24,962 nt of DNA from positions 1 to 24,962 of IMG/VR virus record IMGVR_UViG_3300042305_001027; one strand, 5' to 3'. A program made the translations under genes and the position numbers. Origin of the DNA: a virus. Shown in pieces: positions 6,941-12,971 of the stretch. Under the pieces are notes generated by a model. The model had not been told where the DNA came from. It did no database searches and saw only the letters and a program-made list of their open reading frames with translations. Every line of letters starts with the position of its first letter. The first letter of the stretch is position 1.

Positions 6941-7111
6941 ATGATGACTAGAAAAGACTATATAACCGCTGCTGATATTTTGAATCAGGCTTATCCAGAA
7001 AATCCCGATTTGATTTTGGAAATGGCTTCGGATTTCTCTGACTATTTCGCAAAGGATAATCCTAGATTTTCCCGCCCTCGATTTTTTGAGGCAGTCAAAA
7101 AAGGCTGGTGA
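6941..7111 (+). CDS. Small hypothetical protein
   Basis: 56 residues from MMTRKDYITAADIL; an in-frame ATG 36 bases upstream lies inside the preceding gene and is less likely. Helical, with aromatic-rich end (FSDYFAKDNPRFSRPRFF). The pattern of a helix, then 'F..DNPRFSRPRF..A' is common in small phage proteins of unknown role. Its stop codon overlaps a weak CRP-type palindrome. Confidence 0.6.
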   Translation: MMTRKDYITAADILNQAYPENPDLILEMASDFSDYFAKDNPRFSRPRFFEAVKKGW

Positions 7112-7122
7112 GATAACTCACA
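7107..7122. promoter_or_regulatory. Weak CRP/GlxR-type palindrome
   Basis: GGTGA-gataac-TCACA, one mismatch, overlapping a stop codon. It is about 190 bases from the next -10, so if used it is not at an activating distance. Confidence 0.35.
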
Positions 7123-7131
7123 AAACTGATC

Positions 7132-7181
7132 GGCGTGTCGCCTTGACAAAAGCTGCGACACGCCCGACAGCGGCGGGCCTG
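7132..7181 (+). repeat. Inverted repeat and 27-base GC-rich block
   Basis: GGCGTGTCGC (7132-7141) and GCGACACGCC (7155-7164) form a perfect 10-bp inverted repeat around a loop containing TTGACA. The right arm begins a 27-base block (7155-7181) also found at 9406-9432 and 10691-10717; within it GCCCG/CGGGC can form a second small hairpin. It follows an operon end, so a terminator without a T-run is possible. Confidence 0.65.
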
Positions 7182-7226
7182 TGTCCGAAATGTCCGATTT
7201 AAGACGATTTGAAAAGCCCCCAGAAA

Positions 7227-7242
7227 TGTGGTGTAAATCACA
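7227..7242. promoter_or_regulatory. CRP/GlxR-type palindrome
   Basis: TGTGG-tgtaaa-TCACA, one mismatch. Centre 62.5 bases before the -10 at 7297. Confidence 0.6.
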
Positions 7243-7280
7243 AAAATAGTTTTGCGACACGCCCGAAAAACGGGTCAAAA

Positions 7281-7302
7281 TGTCAGTGGTCTATGTTAGA
7301 CT
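7281..7302 (+). promoter_or_regulatory. TGTC-type promoter 4
   Basis: TGTCAG 7281-7286, ten bases, TAGACT 7297-7302. The -35 position reads GTCAAA. Drives 7355 and 7540. Confidence 0.72.
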
Positions 7303-7354
7303 TCTAGGTATAGAAGGTTGAGAAAGGTTCTCAACAAGAAAGGTAGGTCAGAAA

Positions 7355-7537
7355 ATGACTACACTAATAAAAGAAATAACATTGGAAAATGTTTCCGTTG
7401 ATGAAGCAAACTTGATTGTTTGCGTGTTTTGCTCAGACTACGCAGGAGAAGTTTTCTGCGGTAAGTGTAATGAATACAAGGGAATAATGACCCTTGGTGA
7501 GTGGTTAGCATACACTCAAGAAAGTTGGGTGTTGTAA
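7355..7537 (+). CDS. Small zinc-ribbon protein
   Basis: 60 residues. Two CxxC knuckles, CVFC and CGKC, eight residues apart in the middle, are a textbook compact zinc ribbon. The rest is not recognised. AAGAAAGG upstream supports the start. Two bases separate its stop from the next ATG, and the next protein also carries a zinc-type motif. Confidence 0.7.
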   Translation: MTTLIKEITLENVSVDEANLIVCVFCSDYAGEVFCGKCNEYKGIMTLGEWLAYTQESWVL

Positions 7538-7539
7538 AA

Positions 7540-7755
7540 ATGGCTAACTTAGAAATTTTTGAAATGAATGAAAATGGTGCTGGTTGGGTATCATTAGAAA
7601 ATGCTTCCGCTTCTACTAAACTAGATTTGGAAATTGCTCTGCTAACTAAAGCAGAAGTAAAAATGTTATGCTTCAAGTGCCACATTGAAATTCCTCGTGG
7701 TAATGTTTGCGTAAATCATAAAAATGTTCGTGGTGCGGTTTATTTTTCAGAATAA
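7540..7755 (+). CDS. Small Cys/His protein
   Basis: 71 residues from the ATG at 7540; an in-frame GTG at 7501 lies inside the previous gene and lacks support. CFKCHIEIPRGNVCVNH provides four metal ligands (C-x2-C, C-x2-H) in the C-terminal third. The N-terminal part is acidic and helical. Function unknown. Confidence 0.68.
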   Translation: MANLEIFEMNENGAGWVSLENASASTKLDLEIALLTKAEVKMLCFKCHIEIPRGNVCVNHKNVRGAVYFSE

Positions 7756-7777
7756 AAAAAATAAAAAATAAATTAGC

Positions 7778-7847
7778 GGCGTGTTAGCTTGACATTTCGC
7801 TAAAAAGCGGCGGCCCTGTGGATAACTTTTTGTCAATACGACACGCC
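7778..7847. repeat. Opposed GGCGTGT..TTGACA elements
   Basis: GGCGTGTTAGCTTGACA at 7778-7794 faces its reverse form TGTCAATACGACACGCC at 7831-7847, making a large imperfect inverted repeat. A single reverse DnaA-box-like TGTGGATAA lies between them at 7817-7825. The stretch is non-coding. Confidence 0.55.
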
Positions 7848-7867
7848 GTGAAATCGCTGGAAATTTT

Positions 7868-7916
7868 TGTGATTTCGATCACAATGTGATGTAGGTCATA
7901 TGTGATGTGGCTCACA
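7868..7916. promoter_or_regulatory. Three tandem CRP/GlxR-type palindromes
   Basis: 7868-7883 (TGTGA-tttcga-TCACA, perfect), 7885-7900 (TGTGA-tgtagg-TCATA, one mismatch) and 7901-7916 (TGTGA-tgtggc-TCACA, perfect). Centres are 90.5, 73.5 and 57.5 bases before the -10 at 7966; the middle site has the usual phase. Confidence 0.72.
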
Positions 7917-7949
7917 ATGTCCGATTTGACCGATTTTTAGGGGTCAAAA

Positions 7950-7971
7950 TGTCAGACCCCCCTGCTAGAAT
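7950..7971 (+). promoter_or_regulatory. TGTC-type promoter 5
   Basis: TGTCAG 7950-7955, ten bases, TAGAAT 7966-7971. The -35 position reads GTCAAA. Drives 8006 and 8293. Confidence 0.75.
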
Positions 7972-8005
7972 AGTGGCATAACAAAAAGAAAGGTTAGGTA
8001 ATAAA

Positions 8006-8278
8006 ATGACTAACACTAAAGTAAATAAGTGTAAAGCAAACGATTGCTCACACTCTAAAAAATTCATAGACCGCTATGATGTAATAGATAACAAGGTTAT
8101 CCGTAAGGATAATCATAAATGGCACTTCTGCCAGACTTGCGATAAAGTAGTTCATAAAGACTACATAAATTATCACGAAATGCGTTGTAAAATCTTTCAC
8201 GATTTACAAAAAAATTGTATAGAAAAAAACCACTATGAACAAGGTGTTCATAGCACAGGCGTTGCCTGTAATCTCTAA
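8006..8278 (+). CDS. Cys/His-rich zinc-binding protein
   Basis: 90 residues, basic. Cysteines and histidines are clustered: CKANDCSHSKK near the N-terminus, then HFCQTCDKVVHKDYINYHEMRC, enough ligands for one or two zinc sites. Such an arrangement suggests nucleic-acid or protein binding, but no family was recognised. AAGAAAGG in the leader supports the start. Its promoter has three CRP-type sites, the most in the window. Confidence 0.7.
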   Translation: MTNTKVNKCKANDCSHSKKFIDRYDVIDNKVIRKDNHKWHFCQTCDKVVHKDYINYHEMRCKIFHDLQKNCIEKNHYEQGVHSTGVACNL

Positions 8279-8292
8279 GAAAGGAGAAAGTA

Positions 8293-8385
8293 ATGTCAGA
8301 TTATCTTGATTATCTTGATGAAATCTACGAGGAACTCGTAGAGGAATTTGGACACGAAATCGAGTCCAATTGTATCCACGAGTAA
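8293..8385 (+). CDS. Very small acidic protein
   Basis: 30 residues (MSDYLDYLDEIYEELVEEFG...), almost entirely a negatively charged helix. AAGGAGAAAG precedes the ATG, a good Shine-Dalgarno, which makes this frame credible despite its size. Could be a DNA mimic or peptide inhibitor; this is a guess. Confidence 0.55.
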   Translation: MSDYLDYLDEIYEELVEEFGHEIESNCIHE

Positions 8386-8388
8386 TCG

Positions 8389-8404
8389 TGTGATACAAAT
8401 CACA
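8389..8404. promoter_or_regulatory. CRP/GlxR-type palindrome
   Basis: TGTGA-tacaaa-TCACA, perfect. Centre 51.5 bases before the -10 at 8448. Confidence 0.72.
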
Positions 8405-8431
8405 CCCCGACACGGCGGGAAATCCCCAAAA

Positions 8432-8453
8432 TGTCAGCCCCCAATGCTACAAT
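8432..8453 (+). promoter_or_regulatory. TGTC-type promoter 6
   Basis: TGTCAG 8432-8437, ten bases, TACAAT 8448-8453; no recognisable -35 box (CCCAAA). Drives the five-gene chain 8479-9387. Confidence 0.72.
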
Positions 8454-8478
8454 TATTACCTAAAGAAAGGAAGTCAAA

Positions 8479-8661
8479 ATGACTTATCAAGTAAGACTAG
8501 AAACCTTCAATGGTTCTGTAAAAACTCTATCCCTGCCCTCTAAAGGTGCGGTTGCTCAATTCGTATCAACTTATCCCGACACTCTCCCTGTCGGTATCTC
8601 TGTAAAGTTTGATTGTGATGTGCTTTCAATTCGTGGAGTATTGAAAGGTCGTAAGAAATAA
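8479..8661 (+). CDS. Small hypothetical protein
   Basis: 60 residues, not recognised; alternating pattern of a small beta-rich domain (YQVRLETFNGSVKTLSLPSK) with a basic end. AAAGAAAGG precedes the ATG. First gene of a chain in which the next two starts overlap stop codons by one base. Confidence 0.63.
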   Translation: MTYQVRLETFNGSVKTLSLPSKGAVAQFVSTYPDTLPVGISVKFDCDVLSIRGVLKGRKK

Positions 8662-8849
8662 TGGAACTCTCAACACTAAACGAAATCGGAGATTTATTTA
8701 GGAAACTTGAGGAAAAAAAGTTTCCTAATAGTTCTCTAAACTCTACAACTTCAATGGCTCGTCAAATCGGCACAATGTCGGTTTTTATTTCTGAAAAGAA
8801 TGCTAAGAAAATTATCAAAATGCTACAACAAGAAATGGAAAATAACTAA
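8661..8849 (+). CDS. Small hypothetical helical protein
   Basis: 62 residues, charged and helical at both ends with a Ser/Thr/Asn-rich centre. Start codon shares one base with the previous stop (TAATG), as does the next gene with this one. Not recognised. Confidence 0.6.
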   Translation: MELSTLNEIGDLFRKLEEKKFPNSSLNSTTSMARQIGTMSVFISEKNAKKIIKMLQQEMENN

Positions 8850-9001
8850 TGAAAAAAAATATTCTAATCTCCTATGTCGTGGAAGCCGACACCGATTTAT
8901 CCGCTATCTTTGCCCTGAATAAATCTCTCCGCTATTTGCCTGATAGCGAACTAATCAAGTTTGACGCTTTCGAAGTTCTAGATGTTGAGGAGAATAAGTA
9001 A
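8849..9001 (+). CDS. Small hypothetical protein
   Basis: 50 residues (MKKNILISYVVEADTDLSAI...), not recognised. The beta-alpha-beta-like pattern resembles a ferredoxin-type mini-domain. Coupled on both sides by TAATG overlaps. A GGAG within its end serves the next gene. Confidence 0.6.
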   Translation: MKKNILISYVVEADTDLSAIFALNKSLRYLPDSELIKFDAFEVLDVEENK

Positions 9002-9270
9002 TGATAAGCACCGCTCTAAAAATTCAAGACGCAACTCAAGAAGCGTTTCAAGATGAACAAGTAATGCAGATGGCTGCTGCTATTTTTCAAATGCGAAATG
9101 ATGTTGATAATGACACAATGGCGAGAATGTTATTTGAATATTCCGCAACTCTTTCTGCGCTAACTGCAACTTTGGTTAGCCACGCAATTTTATCTGAAAC
9201 TCAAATGCACGAAATGATTTCAGAAATAAATGAAATTGAAAATATTTCTAAAGAAGTTTTAGGAGAATAA
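9001..9270 (+). CDS. Small hypothetical helical protein
   Basis: 89 residues, almost all helix, Met-rich and acidic (MQMAAAIFQMRNDVDNDTMA...). Hydrophobic stretch ATLSALTATLVSHAIL could pack in a helical bundle but is not a clear membrane segment. TTGAGGAG gives a good Shine-Dalgarno. Not recognised. Confidence 0.63.
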   Translation: MISTALKIQDATQEAFQDEQVMQMAAAIFQMRNDVDNDTMARMLFEYSATLSALTATLVSHAILSETQMHEMISEINEIENISKEVLGE

Positions 9271-9273
9271 AAA

Positions 9274-9387
9274 ATGACAACAAATAGAATTCTAACAACA
9301 CTCGTTCAAATAATTTTGGCGGGTGTAACAATTCCACTTTTAGTTTTAGCAATAAAAGATTTCAAAGCTGATCTAAAAAAAGAATAG
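9274..9387 (+). CDS. 37-residue membrane protein
   Basis: One transmembrane segment at about 6-26 (ILTTLVQIILAGVTIPLLVL) followed by a charged tail. TTAGGAG precedes the ATG. Last gene of the chain from promoter 6. Function unknown. Confidence 0.6.
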   Translation: MTTNRILTTLVQIILAGVTIPLLVLAIKDFKADLKKE

Positions 9388-9405
9388 TTCAACTTTCAAC
9401 TAATT

Positions 9406-9432
9406 GCGACACGCCCGACAGCGGCGGGCCTG
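9406..9432 (+). repeat. 27-base GC-rich block, copy 2
   Basis: Identical to 7155-7181. Contains GCCCG/CGGGC arms that can form a hairpin (9413-9429). It follows the operon end at 9387. Confidence 0.65.
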
Positions 9433-9463
9433 CCCGAAATGTCCGTTTTACGCATTATGTACG

Positions 9464-9484
9464 ATTACGTGGAATTGCCAGAAT
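9464..9484 (+). repeat. ATTACG..GCCAGAAT element
   Basis: ATTACGTGGAATTGCCAGAAT, a short version of an element also seen at 14495, 16237, 19306, 19372 and 19606. Confidence 0.4.
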
Positions 9485-9499
9485 TTTTTTGAAATTTAC

Positions 9500-9516
9500 G
9501 GCGTGTCGACTTGACA
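9500..9516 (+). repeat. GGCGTGTCG..TTGACA element
   Basis: GGCGTGTCGACTTGACA. TTGACA has no -10 at a usual distance here, so it may be a protein site or promoter remnant. Confidence 0.5.
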
Positions 9517-9525
9517 GCCAGATCT

Positions 9526-9541
9526 TGTGAGATTTATCACA
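9526..9541. promoter_or_regulatory. CRP/GlxR-type palindrome
   Basis: TGTGA-gattta-TCACA, perfect. Centre 72.5 bases before the -10 at 9606. Confidence 0.7.
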
Positions 9542-9589
9542 CGGCTGAGCGTCTTACTATTTGGAATTACTCGCTAGTAAGTAGAGAAA

Positions 9590-9611
9590 TGTCAGTCGGG
9601 TCGTGTAAAAT
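9590..9611 (+). promoter_or_regulatory. TGTC-type promoter 7
   Basis: TGTCAG 9590-9595, ten bases, TAAAAT 9606-9611; no -35 box. Drives 9638. Confidence 0.68.
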
Positions 9612-9637
9612 TGTAGGTATAAAGAAAGGAAAAACTA

Positions 9638-9853
9638 ATGAGAGCATATTCCATAGTTGATTTGCTAGTAGATACTTACTATGCCCCACAATCCCTATCC
9701 CGCCGTTTCAACGGAGGTATTATCAACCACGCAGAAAAGCGTGAAGATGTCTATCCACCCGAAGGCTATGAAGCCTTCGCTATTCGCTATCGCCCAACGG
9801 GTCGTCTAAATGACCAATGGGCAACAGTAGCCGTCAGAATAACCGACTACTAA
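9638..9853 (+). CDS. Small protein, paralogue of the 6309 gene product
   Basis: 71 residues. Aligns with the 6309 product through YSI..LLV, a G.I..AEK segment, EA......RP and the TVAV.I end, with an insertion of a few residues. As there, it is first and alone behind its own promoter. AAAGAAAGG supports the start. The stop codon abuts the next TGTC motif. Confidence 0.7.
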   Translation: MRAYSIVDLLVDTYYAPQSLSRRFNGGIINHAEKREDVYPPEGYEAFAIRYRPTGRLNDQWATVAVRITDY

Positions 9854-9854
9854 A

Positions 9855-9876
9855 TGTCGGTGGGTTCTGATAGACT
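9855..9876 (+). promoter_or_regulatory. TGTC-type promoter 8
   Basis: TGTCGG 9855-9860, ten bases, TAGACT 9871-9876; begins two bases after a stop codon. No CRP-type site nearby. Drives 9901-10655. Confidence 0.7.
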
Positions 9877-9900
9877 TTATTCATAAAGAAAGGAAATAAA

Positions 9901-10062
9901 ATGTCTGCTATAAAAAGACTTATTGAAAATATACTCGCTTGCGATACTTGCTACGGCAAAGGATTTACAGGTTGGGTTTCTCCAGACGGGGACTATGATT
10001 TTGAGTATTGTGAGTGTAATCCTCACAATCTTGTTCTAGAAGGAATGGAAGTGGTGTTCTAA
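9901..10062 (+). CDS. DnaJ-like zinc-knuckle microprotein
   Basis: 53 residues. CDTCYGKGFTG is the CxxCxGxG half-knuckle of DnaJ-type zinc fingers; YCECNP supplies the second pair. This makes a single compact zinc module, with no J domain. May bind RNA or unfolded peptide; not demonstrated. AAAGGAAATAAA precedes the start. Overlaps the next start (TAATG). Confidence 0.68.
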   Translation: MSAIKRLIENILACDTCYGKGFTGWVSPDGDYDFEYCECNPHNLVLEGMEVVF

Positions 10063-10172
10063 TGGAATTGTTCTTATGCGATAAATGCGATACCCTTGCC
10101 ACAGTAGAAATGCGTGGCGATACACTAAAGATAACTAAATGCGCTTGCCTTGCGCTAGAATGGAAAGACTAA
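10062..10172 (+). CDS. 36-residue zinc-ribbon microprotein
   Basis: LCDKCDT near the start and TKCACLAL near the end supply four cysteines. Start and stop both overlap neighbours by one base (TAATG), which supports translation as part of a coupled string. Confidence 0.62.
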   Translation: MELFLCDKCDTLATVEMRGDTLKITKCACLALEWKD

Positions 10173-10381
10173 TGGAATATAACTACTCTCTTACAGTTTC
10201 CTATGACGGAAAACTATTTGGTGCGTATCGCTATACCGATATGCTTGAAGCCGTAGATGCTTGGAATAAATGCGTAGATTTTGGCGATGCTAAAGAATAC
10301 GCAACCTATAACTTGTCAGACCCAATGGGTAAAATGTATACAAAGAATTTCTATCGAAATGGAGAAGTAAATGGGAAGTAA
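10172..10381 (+). CDS. Small hypothetical protein
   Basis: 69 residues from the ATG at 10172, which overlaps the previous stop; an in-frame ATG at 10139 lies inside that gene. Tyr-rich, alternating beta pattern (YNYSLTVSYDGKLFGAYRY). Not recognised. Overlaps the next gene by 11 bases; AAATGGAGAAG within its end is the next Shine-Dalgarno. Confidence 0.62.
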   Translation: MEYNYSLTVSYDGKLFGAYRYTDMLEAVDAWNKCVDFGDAKEYATYNLSDPMGKMYTKNFYRNGEVNGK

Positions 10382-10655
10382 TCTATCAACAGAATTAGCG
10401 GATAAGGATTTGTTTCCTGATTTAGATTTGGAGACTGCGATTACTATTCAATTGCGTTCTAATCATTACCCGCCCGTTCCCCATTCAATGGTGCCCGTTT
10501 GTATCGAAGCACTTGACGCATACAATTCAGGCGAACACGATAAAGAAATTTCATTACCAGACGGAGTAACTTGGAGAAATAAAATTACTGCGCCAGCGAA
10601 TGCGATTATTGACGCTCACCACTTGTGGGAATGGGTAATCGAAAGCGAATTGTGA
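10371..10655 (+). CDS. Conserved-type actinophage protein of unknown function
   Basis: 94 residues. The NHYPPVPHSMVPVCIEALDA segment, then EISLPDGVTWR and a HHLWEW ending, match my memory of a small family widespread in actinophages with no known role. The conserved His/Trp residues near the end are notable. Good GGAG before the start. Last gene of the operon from promoter 8; its stop overlaps a weak CRP-type half site at 10651. Confidence 0.68.
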   Translation: MGSNLSTELADKDLFPDLDLETAITIQLRSNHYPPVPHSMVPVCIEALDAYNSGEHDKEISLPDGVTWRNKITAPANAIIDAHHLWEWVIESEL

Positions 10656-10674
10656 TCTAATTCATAATTGCTGC

Positions 10675-10717
10675 GGCGTGTCGACTTGACACGACACGCC
10701 CGACAGCGGCGGGCCTG
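10675..10717 (+). repeat. Inverted repeat and 27-base GC-rich block, copy 3
   Basis: GGCGTGTCG (10675-10683) and CGACACGCC (10692-10700) are a perfect 9-bp inverted repeat around a loop ending in TTGACA. The right arm starts the third copy of the GC-rich block (10691-10717, first base changed). Confidence 0.65.
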
Positions 10718-10766
10718 TAATGTCCGATTTATGAGCTTTACGTAGAAACGCCGAAATTTTGTGGAA

Positions 10767-10788
10767 TGTCAGTGGGTTATGCTAGACT
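10767..10788 (+). promoter_or_regulatory. TGTC-type promoter 9
   Basis: TGTCAG 10767-10772, ten bases, TAGACT 10783-10788. No -35 box. The start codon at 10797 is eight bases away, so the leader is at most a few bases. Confidence 0.7.
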
Positions 10789-10796
10789 AGTTTATT

Positions 10797-10934
10797 ATGA
10801 GAACGAAAAAAAATGCTGAGGAATTACGGCGACTTATGGAGTTACGCCGTAGTAATGCAGCCACGCCTGTAAAAAATAAAAAGGCGTATTCTCGCAAGCG
10901 CAAGCATAAATGTCGCCCCTATGGTGTAGAATAG
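10797..10934 (+). CDS. Small, very basic protein
   Basis: 45 residues with about 17 Arg/Lys (LRRLMELRRS, KKAYSRKRKHK), likely to bind nucleic acid. No Shine-Dalgarno; the -10 lies eight bases upstream, so it is nearly leaderless. The last codons contain the complete next promoter. Function unknown. Confidence 0.55.
   Translation: MRTKKNAEELRRLMELRRSNAATPVKNKKAYSRKRKHKCRPYGVE
10911..10932 (+). promoter_or_regulatory. TGTC-type promoter 10
   Basis: TGTCGC 10911-10916, ten bases, TAGAAT 10927-10932, lying inside the 3' end of the preceding gene. Drives 10957-11871. Confidence 0.7.
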
Positions 10935-10956
10935 AATAAAGAAAGAAAGGTGCCCC

Positions 10957-11676
10957 ATGAAACTAAAACGCTCTAATGATAGAAAGGTTGCAAATGCAGT
11001 CTCCCCAAATGGAAAAACCCCAACAATCGCCAACACTTTCGGTCTACCTGCTGGAAAAAATTTCTCGTGTCCTGGTGCCACTAGTGTTTGTGAAAGCGTT
11101 TGCTATGCAGGAAAACTCGAAAAAATCTACAAGGGAGTAAAGGCCACTCTTCTTCACAATTGGGAATTACTAAAAGACGCTGACTATGACACTATGGTGT
11201 CTCTTCTTGATGAAATGATTATTGATTTCAAGGCTGACTGTGTAAAGCGTAATGCAAAACAATTATTCCGTATCCATTGGGACGGAGATTTCTTTAACGA
11301 TACTTACACAATCGCATGGGCCGAAATTGTCCGCCGTCATCCCGACATTCAATTTTGGGTCTACACTCGTGTAAAGTCTGCGGCGGAATTGCTTAAGGGT
11401 ATCCCTAACCTATCTCTTTATTTCTCTACCGACGACGAAAACGTATCCATTGCGGAAGACTTAAAAATTAATCATGGTGTGCGCCTGGCATACTTAGGCA
11501 AAACGTTTGCGTTAACCGAAAACAAAATGAAAGAATTAACTGGCAAGGTTGGTGCAAAGTGCCCTGAAAATGCAAAACGTATTCCATTAATTTCTACAAA
11601 TGGCTCTGCATGTGTATCATGCGGGCTATGTGTTTATGGTAAGGCCGACATTCGATTTAGCGCAACTAAAAAATAA
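10957..11676 (+). CDS. GP88-like Cys-rich phage protein
   Basis: 239 residues. The N-terminus has SCPGATSVCESVCYAGKL (Cys38, 45, 49) and the C-terminus ACVSCGLC (Cys219, 222, 225) with a further Cys202. Between them lie FRIHWDGDFF and QFWVYTRVKS. This is the pattern of the phage gene-product-88 family as I recall it, whose function is not established. The clustered cysteines suggest one or two iron-sulfur or zinc sites, and the central strands look like an alpha/beta barrel. GAAAGG supports the start. First gene of a three-gene operon. Confidence 0.75.
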   Translation: MKLKRSNDRKVANAVSPNGKTPTIANTFGLPAGKNFSCPGATSVCESVCYAGKLEKIYKGVKATLLHNWELLKDADYDTMVSLLDEMIIDFKADCVKRNAKQLFRIHWDGDFFNDTYTIAWAEIVRRHPDIQFWVYTRVKSAAELLKGIPNLSLYFSTDDENVSIAEDLKINHGVRLAYLGKTFALTENKMKELTGKVGAKCPENAKRIPLISTNGSACVSCGLCVYGKADIRFSATKK

Positions 11677-11685
11677 GGAGCTCAA

Positions 11686-11787
11686 ATGAAACTATACAAT
11701 GCATATATGGCCCTCTTCATGGGTAATGAAGAACAACAACAAGCTGCACAAGAGTACTTAGATTCCTTGGGAGAGGATCAAGAGTAA
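11686..11787 (+). CDS. 33-residue hypothetical protein
   Basis: MKLYNAYMALFMGNEEQQQAA...: a Met/Leu-rich start then an acidic, Gln-rich helix. AAGGAG lies eight bases upstream. The following TTG begins directly after its stop. Confidence 0.58.
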   Translation: MKLYNAYMALFMGNEEQQQAAQEYLDSLGEDQE

Positions 11788-11871
11788 TTGGGTTACTTAT
11801 TATTAATAGCAGGAGCTGGGATCTTCCTGGTCCCCGCTTTTGTTGTTTATATTTTATACCGTAAGAGCTGA
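11788..11871 (+). CDS. 27-residue membrane peptide
   Basis: Starts at a TTG immediately after the previous TAA; GAGAGG upstream could serve. The product is a single hydrophobic segment (GYLLLIAGAGIFLVPAFVVY) with a basic end, ILYRKS. The composition argues for a real gene; the non-ATG start lowers confidence. Confidence 0.45.
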   Translation: MGYLLLIAGAGIFLVPAFVVYILYRKS

Positions 11872-11926
11872 GGCCCGCCCCGCCGCAAGGCGTTTGTCAA
11901 ATTACGACACTGTGATTTTTCCCACA
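11871..11926. promoter_or_regulatory. GC-rich element, reversed TTGACA element and CRP-type site
   Basis: AGGCCCGCCCCGC, then TTTGTCAAATTACGACAC (reverse form of the TTGACA element) and TGTGA-tttttc-CCACA (11911-11926). The palindrome centre is 72.5 bases before the -10 at 11991. A closely similar block lies at 13200-13255. Confidence 0.6.
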
Positions 11927-11974
11927 AAAGTTTTTTAGAAAATGTCCGATTTGTCCGTATTTGGATTTGCGCTC

Positions 11975-11996
11975 TGTCGGTCTGAAATGCTAAACT
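11975..11996 (+). promoter_or_regulatory. TGTC-type promoter 11
   Basis: TGTCGG 11975-11980, ten bases, TAAACT 11991-11996; no -35 box. Drives 12027. Confidence 0.7.
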
Positions 11997-12026
11997 ATTA
12001 TTACCAACAAACGAAAGGAAGCAAAA

Positions 12027-12176
12027 ATGGCTAAGACACCAAAAATCGGTGAAACCATTACAACCGCTCAGAGCAAAGTTTCTGGCGTTGTAAAGGAAGT
12101 CGTAAAGAACCCATCTGGCTCGGTGCGTGTTCGTCTTGATGTAGAGGGCGAAACTCGCTGGACTACTATCAAGTAG
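12027..12176 (+). CDS. Small basic beta-rich protein
   Basis: 49 residues. Its second half (SGVVKEVV..P....VRVRL....RWTTIK) resembles the end of the 12789 product, suggesting a duplicated small-barrel domain, possibly a nucleic-acid binder. ACGAAAGGAAG precedes the start. Monocistronic behind promoter 11. Confidence 0.62.
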   Translation: MAKTPKIGETITTAQSKVSGVVKEVVKNPSGSVRVRLDVEGETRWTTIK

Positions 12177-12233
12177 TTTATCAGATGAAACTGACCTGAG
12201 CAAGTCAATCAAAACTGCTCACCAACTTTATTC

Positions 12234-12255
12234 TGTCGGTAAGGTCTGATAGAAT
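12234..12255 (+). promoter_or_regulatory. TGTC-type promoter 12
   Basis: TGTCGG 12234-12239, ten bases, TAGAAT 12250-12255; no -35 box, no CRP-type site. Drives 12284. Confidence 0.7.
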
Positions 12256-12283
12256 AGTAATACCAACTAAGAAAGGAAACAAA

Positions 12284-12706
12284 ATGGCAAGAGGAAAAGC
12301 GATAAATGTAAAAATCGCAACACCCAAAGTTATCAAGGCTTTGGAAACTAAGTTAGCAGAAATCAAAAATGATTATGCTAAGCAAGATGAGAACGAGGCA
12401 AAGTATCAGAAGTCCGTTGAGAAATGGAACAAAGAAATTGCTAAGTTTGCCACAGCGCAAATCGCTAAGGCTCAAAATGTTCGCACGAACTATCGTCATT
12501 GGAACAACACTCTCAATGTTGATTTTGACTTGATTGTTGAGGAAAAGGATTTTCCTAAGCAACCTGAGCGTGATTTTGAGCAAATCCACCGCCACTCTTA
12601 CAATGAGATGGTAGAGGAAATTGAGAACGCTATTCGTATTCTCAAGATGACCGATGAGGAAGTAGTTTCTACTTCTACTTACAACGCTATCGCCCGATAC
12701 TTGTAA
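12284..12706 (+). CDS. Hypothetical coiled-coil protein
   Basis: 140 residues, highly charged. Residues about 15-75 are a long helix with coiled-coil character (ETKLAEIKNDYAKQDENEAK); the second half is acidic with EEIENAIRIL. Not recognised; an oligomeric or scaffold-like role is possible. AAGAAAGGAAA precedes the ATG. Followed by a GC-rich hairpin. Confidence 0.68.
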   Translation: MARGKAINVKIATPKVIKALETKLAEIKNDYAKQDENEAKYQKSVEKWNKEIAKFATAQIAKAQNVRTNYRHWNNTLNVDFDLIVEEKDFPKQPERDFEQIHRHSYNEMVEEIENAIRILKMTDEEVVSTSTYNAIARYL

Positions 12707-12712
12707 AATTGT

Positions 12713-12737
12713 GGGGGAGGGGTATTTGACCTCCCCC
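12713..12737 (+). terminator. GC-rich hairpin after the 12284 gene
   Basis: GGGGGAGG (12713-12720) and CCTCCCCC (12730-12737) with a 9-base loop. No T-run follows. The TTGACC -35 box of the next promoter lies in the loop and right arm. Confidence 0.6.
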
Positions 12738-12755
12738 CAACACATCTGATAAACT
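12726..12755 (+). promoter_or_regulatory. Promoter for the 12789 gene
   Basis: TTGACC 12726-12731, 18-base spacer, TAAACT 12750-12755. No TGTCRS element. ACGAAAGG follows as the ribosome site. Confidence 0.6.
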
Positions 12756-12788
12756 AAATAGTAAGCAAACAAACGAAAGGAAAAACGA

Positions 12789-12971
12789 ATGTCCCCAGTA
12801 TTCGGAAATAACAGCGATAGTTTCTATCGCAAGGGTGATGTATTCACCACAGGCAAGTCAGGTATCACAGGTCGCTTGGAGGAGATTGTTTCAGTTAGAC
12901 CAAATCTAACTAAGATTGCTCTTCGCACACCTAATAACCAACTTCGCTGGGCAATGGTAAAAATTGGCTAA
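12789..12971 (+). CDS. Small basic beta-rich protein
   Basis: 60 residues. TGRLEEIVSVRPNLTKIALR....LRWAMVKI aligns with the 12027 product (G..KEVV..P....VR...RW..IK), so the two are probably distant paralogues. Function unknown. GAAAGG supports the start. Confidence 0.65.
   Translation: MSPVFGNNSDSFYRKGDVFTTGKSGITGRLEEIVSVRPNLTKIALRTPNNQLRWAMVKIG

Noticed and set aside
9500-9522. L5-type stoperator
   Set aside because: CTTGACAGCCA matches most of the reversed stoperator, but other copies of the element do not keep the rest of the consensus and no repressor gene was recognised.
10651-10666. TGTGA-N6-TCATA as a CRP site for promoter 9
   Set aside because: One mismatch, and its centre is 124.5 bases from the -10, outside the phased set.
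6155-10717. CRISPR-like repeats
   Set aside because: The repeats are irregularly spaced by hundreds of bases, lie in intergenic control regions and have no spacers or cas genes.
12353-12772. 139-codon minus-strand frame
   Set aside because: Complement of the coiled-coil gene and its terminator; no ribosome site and no recognisable motif.
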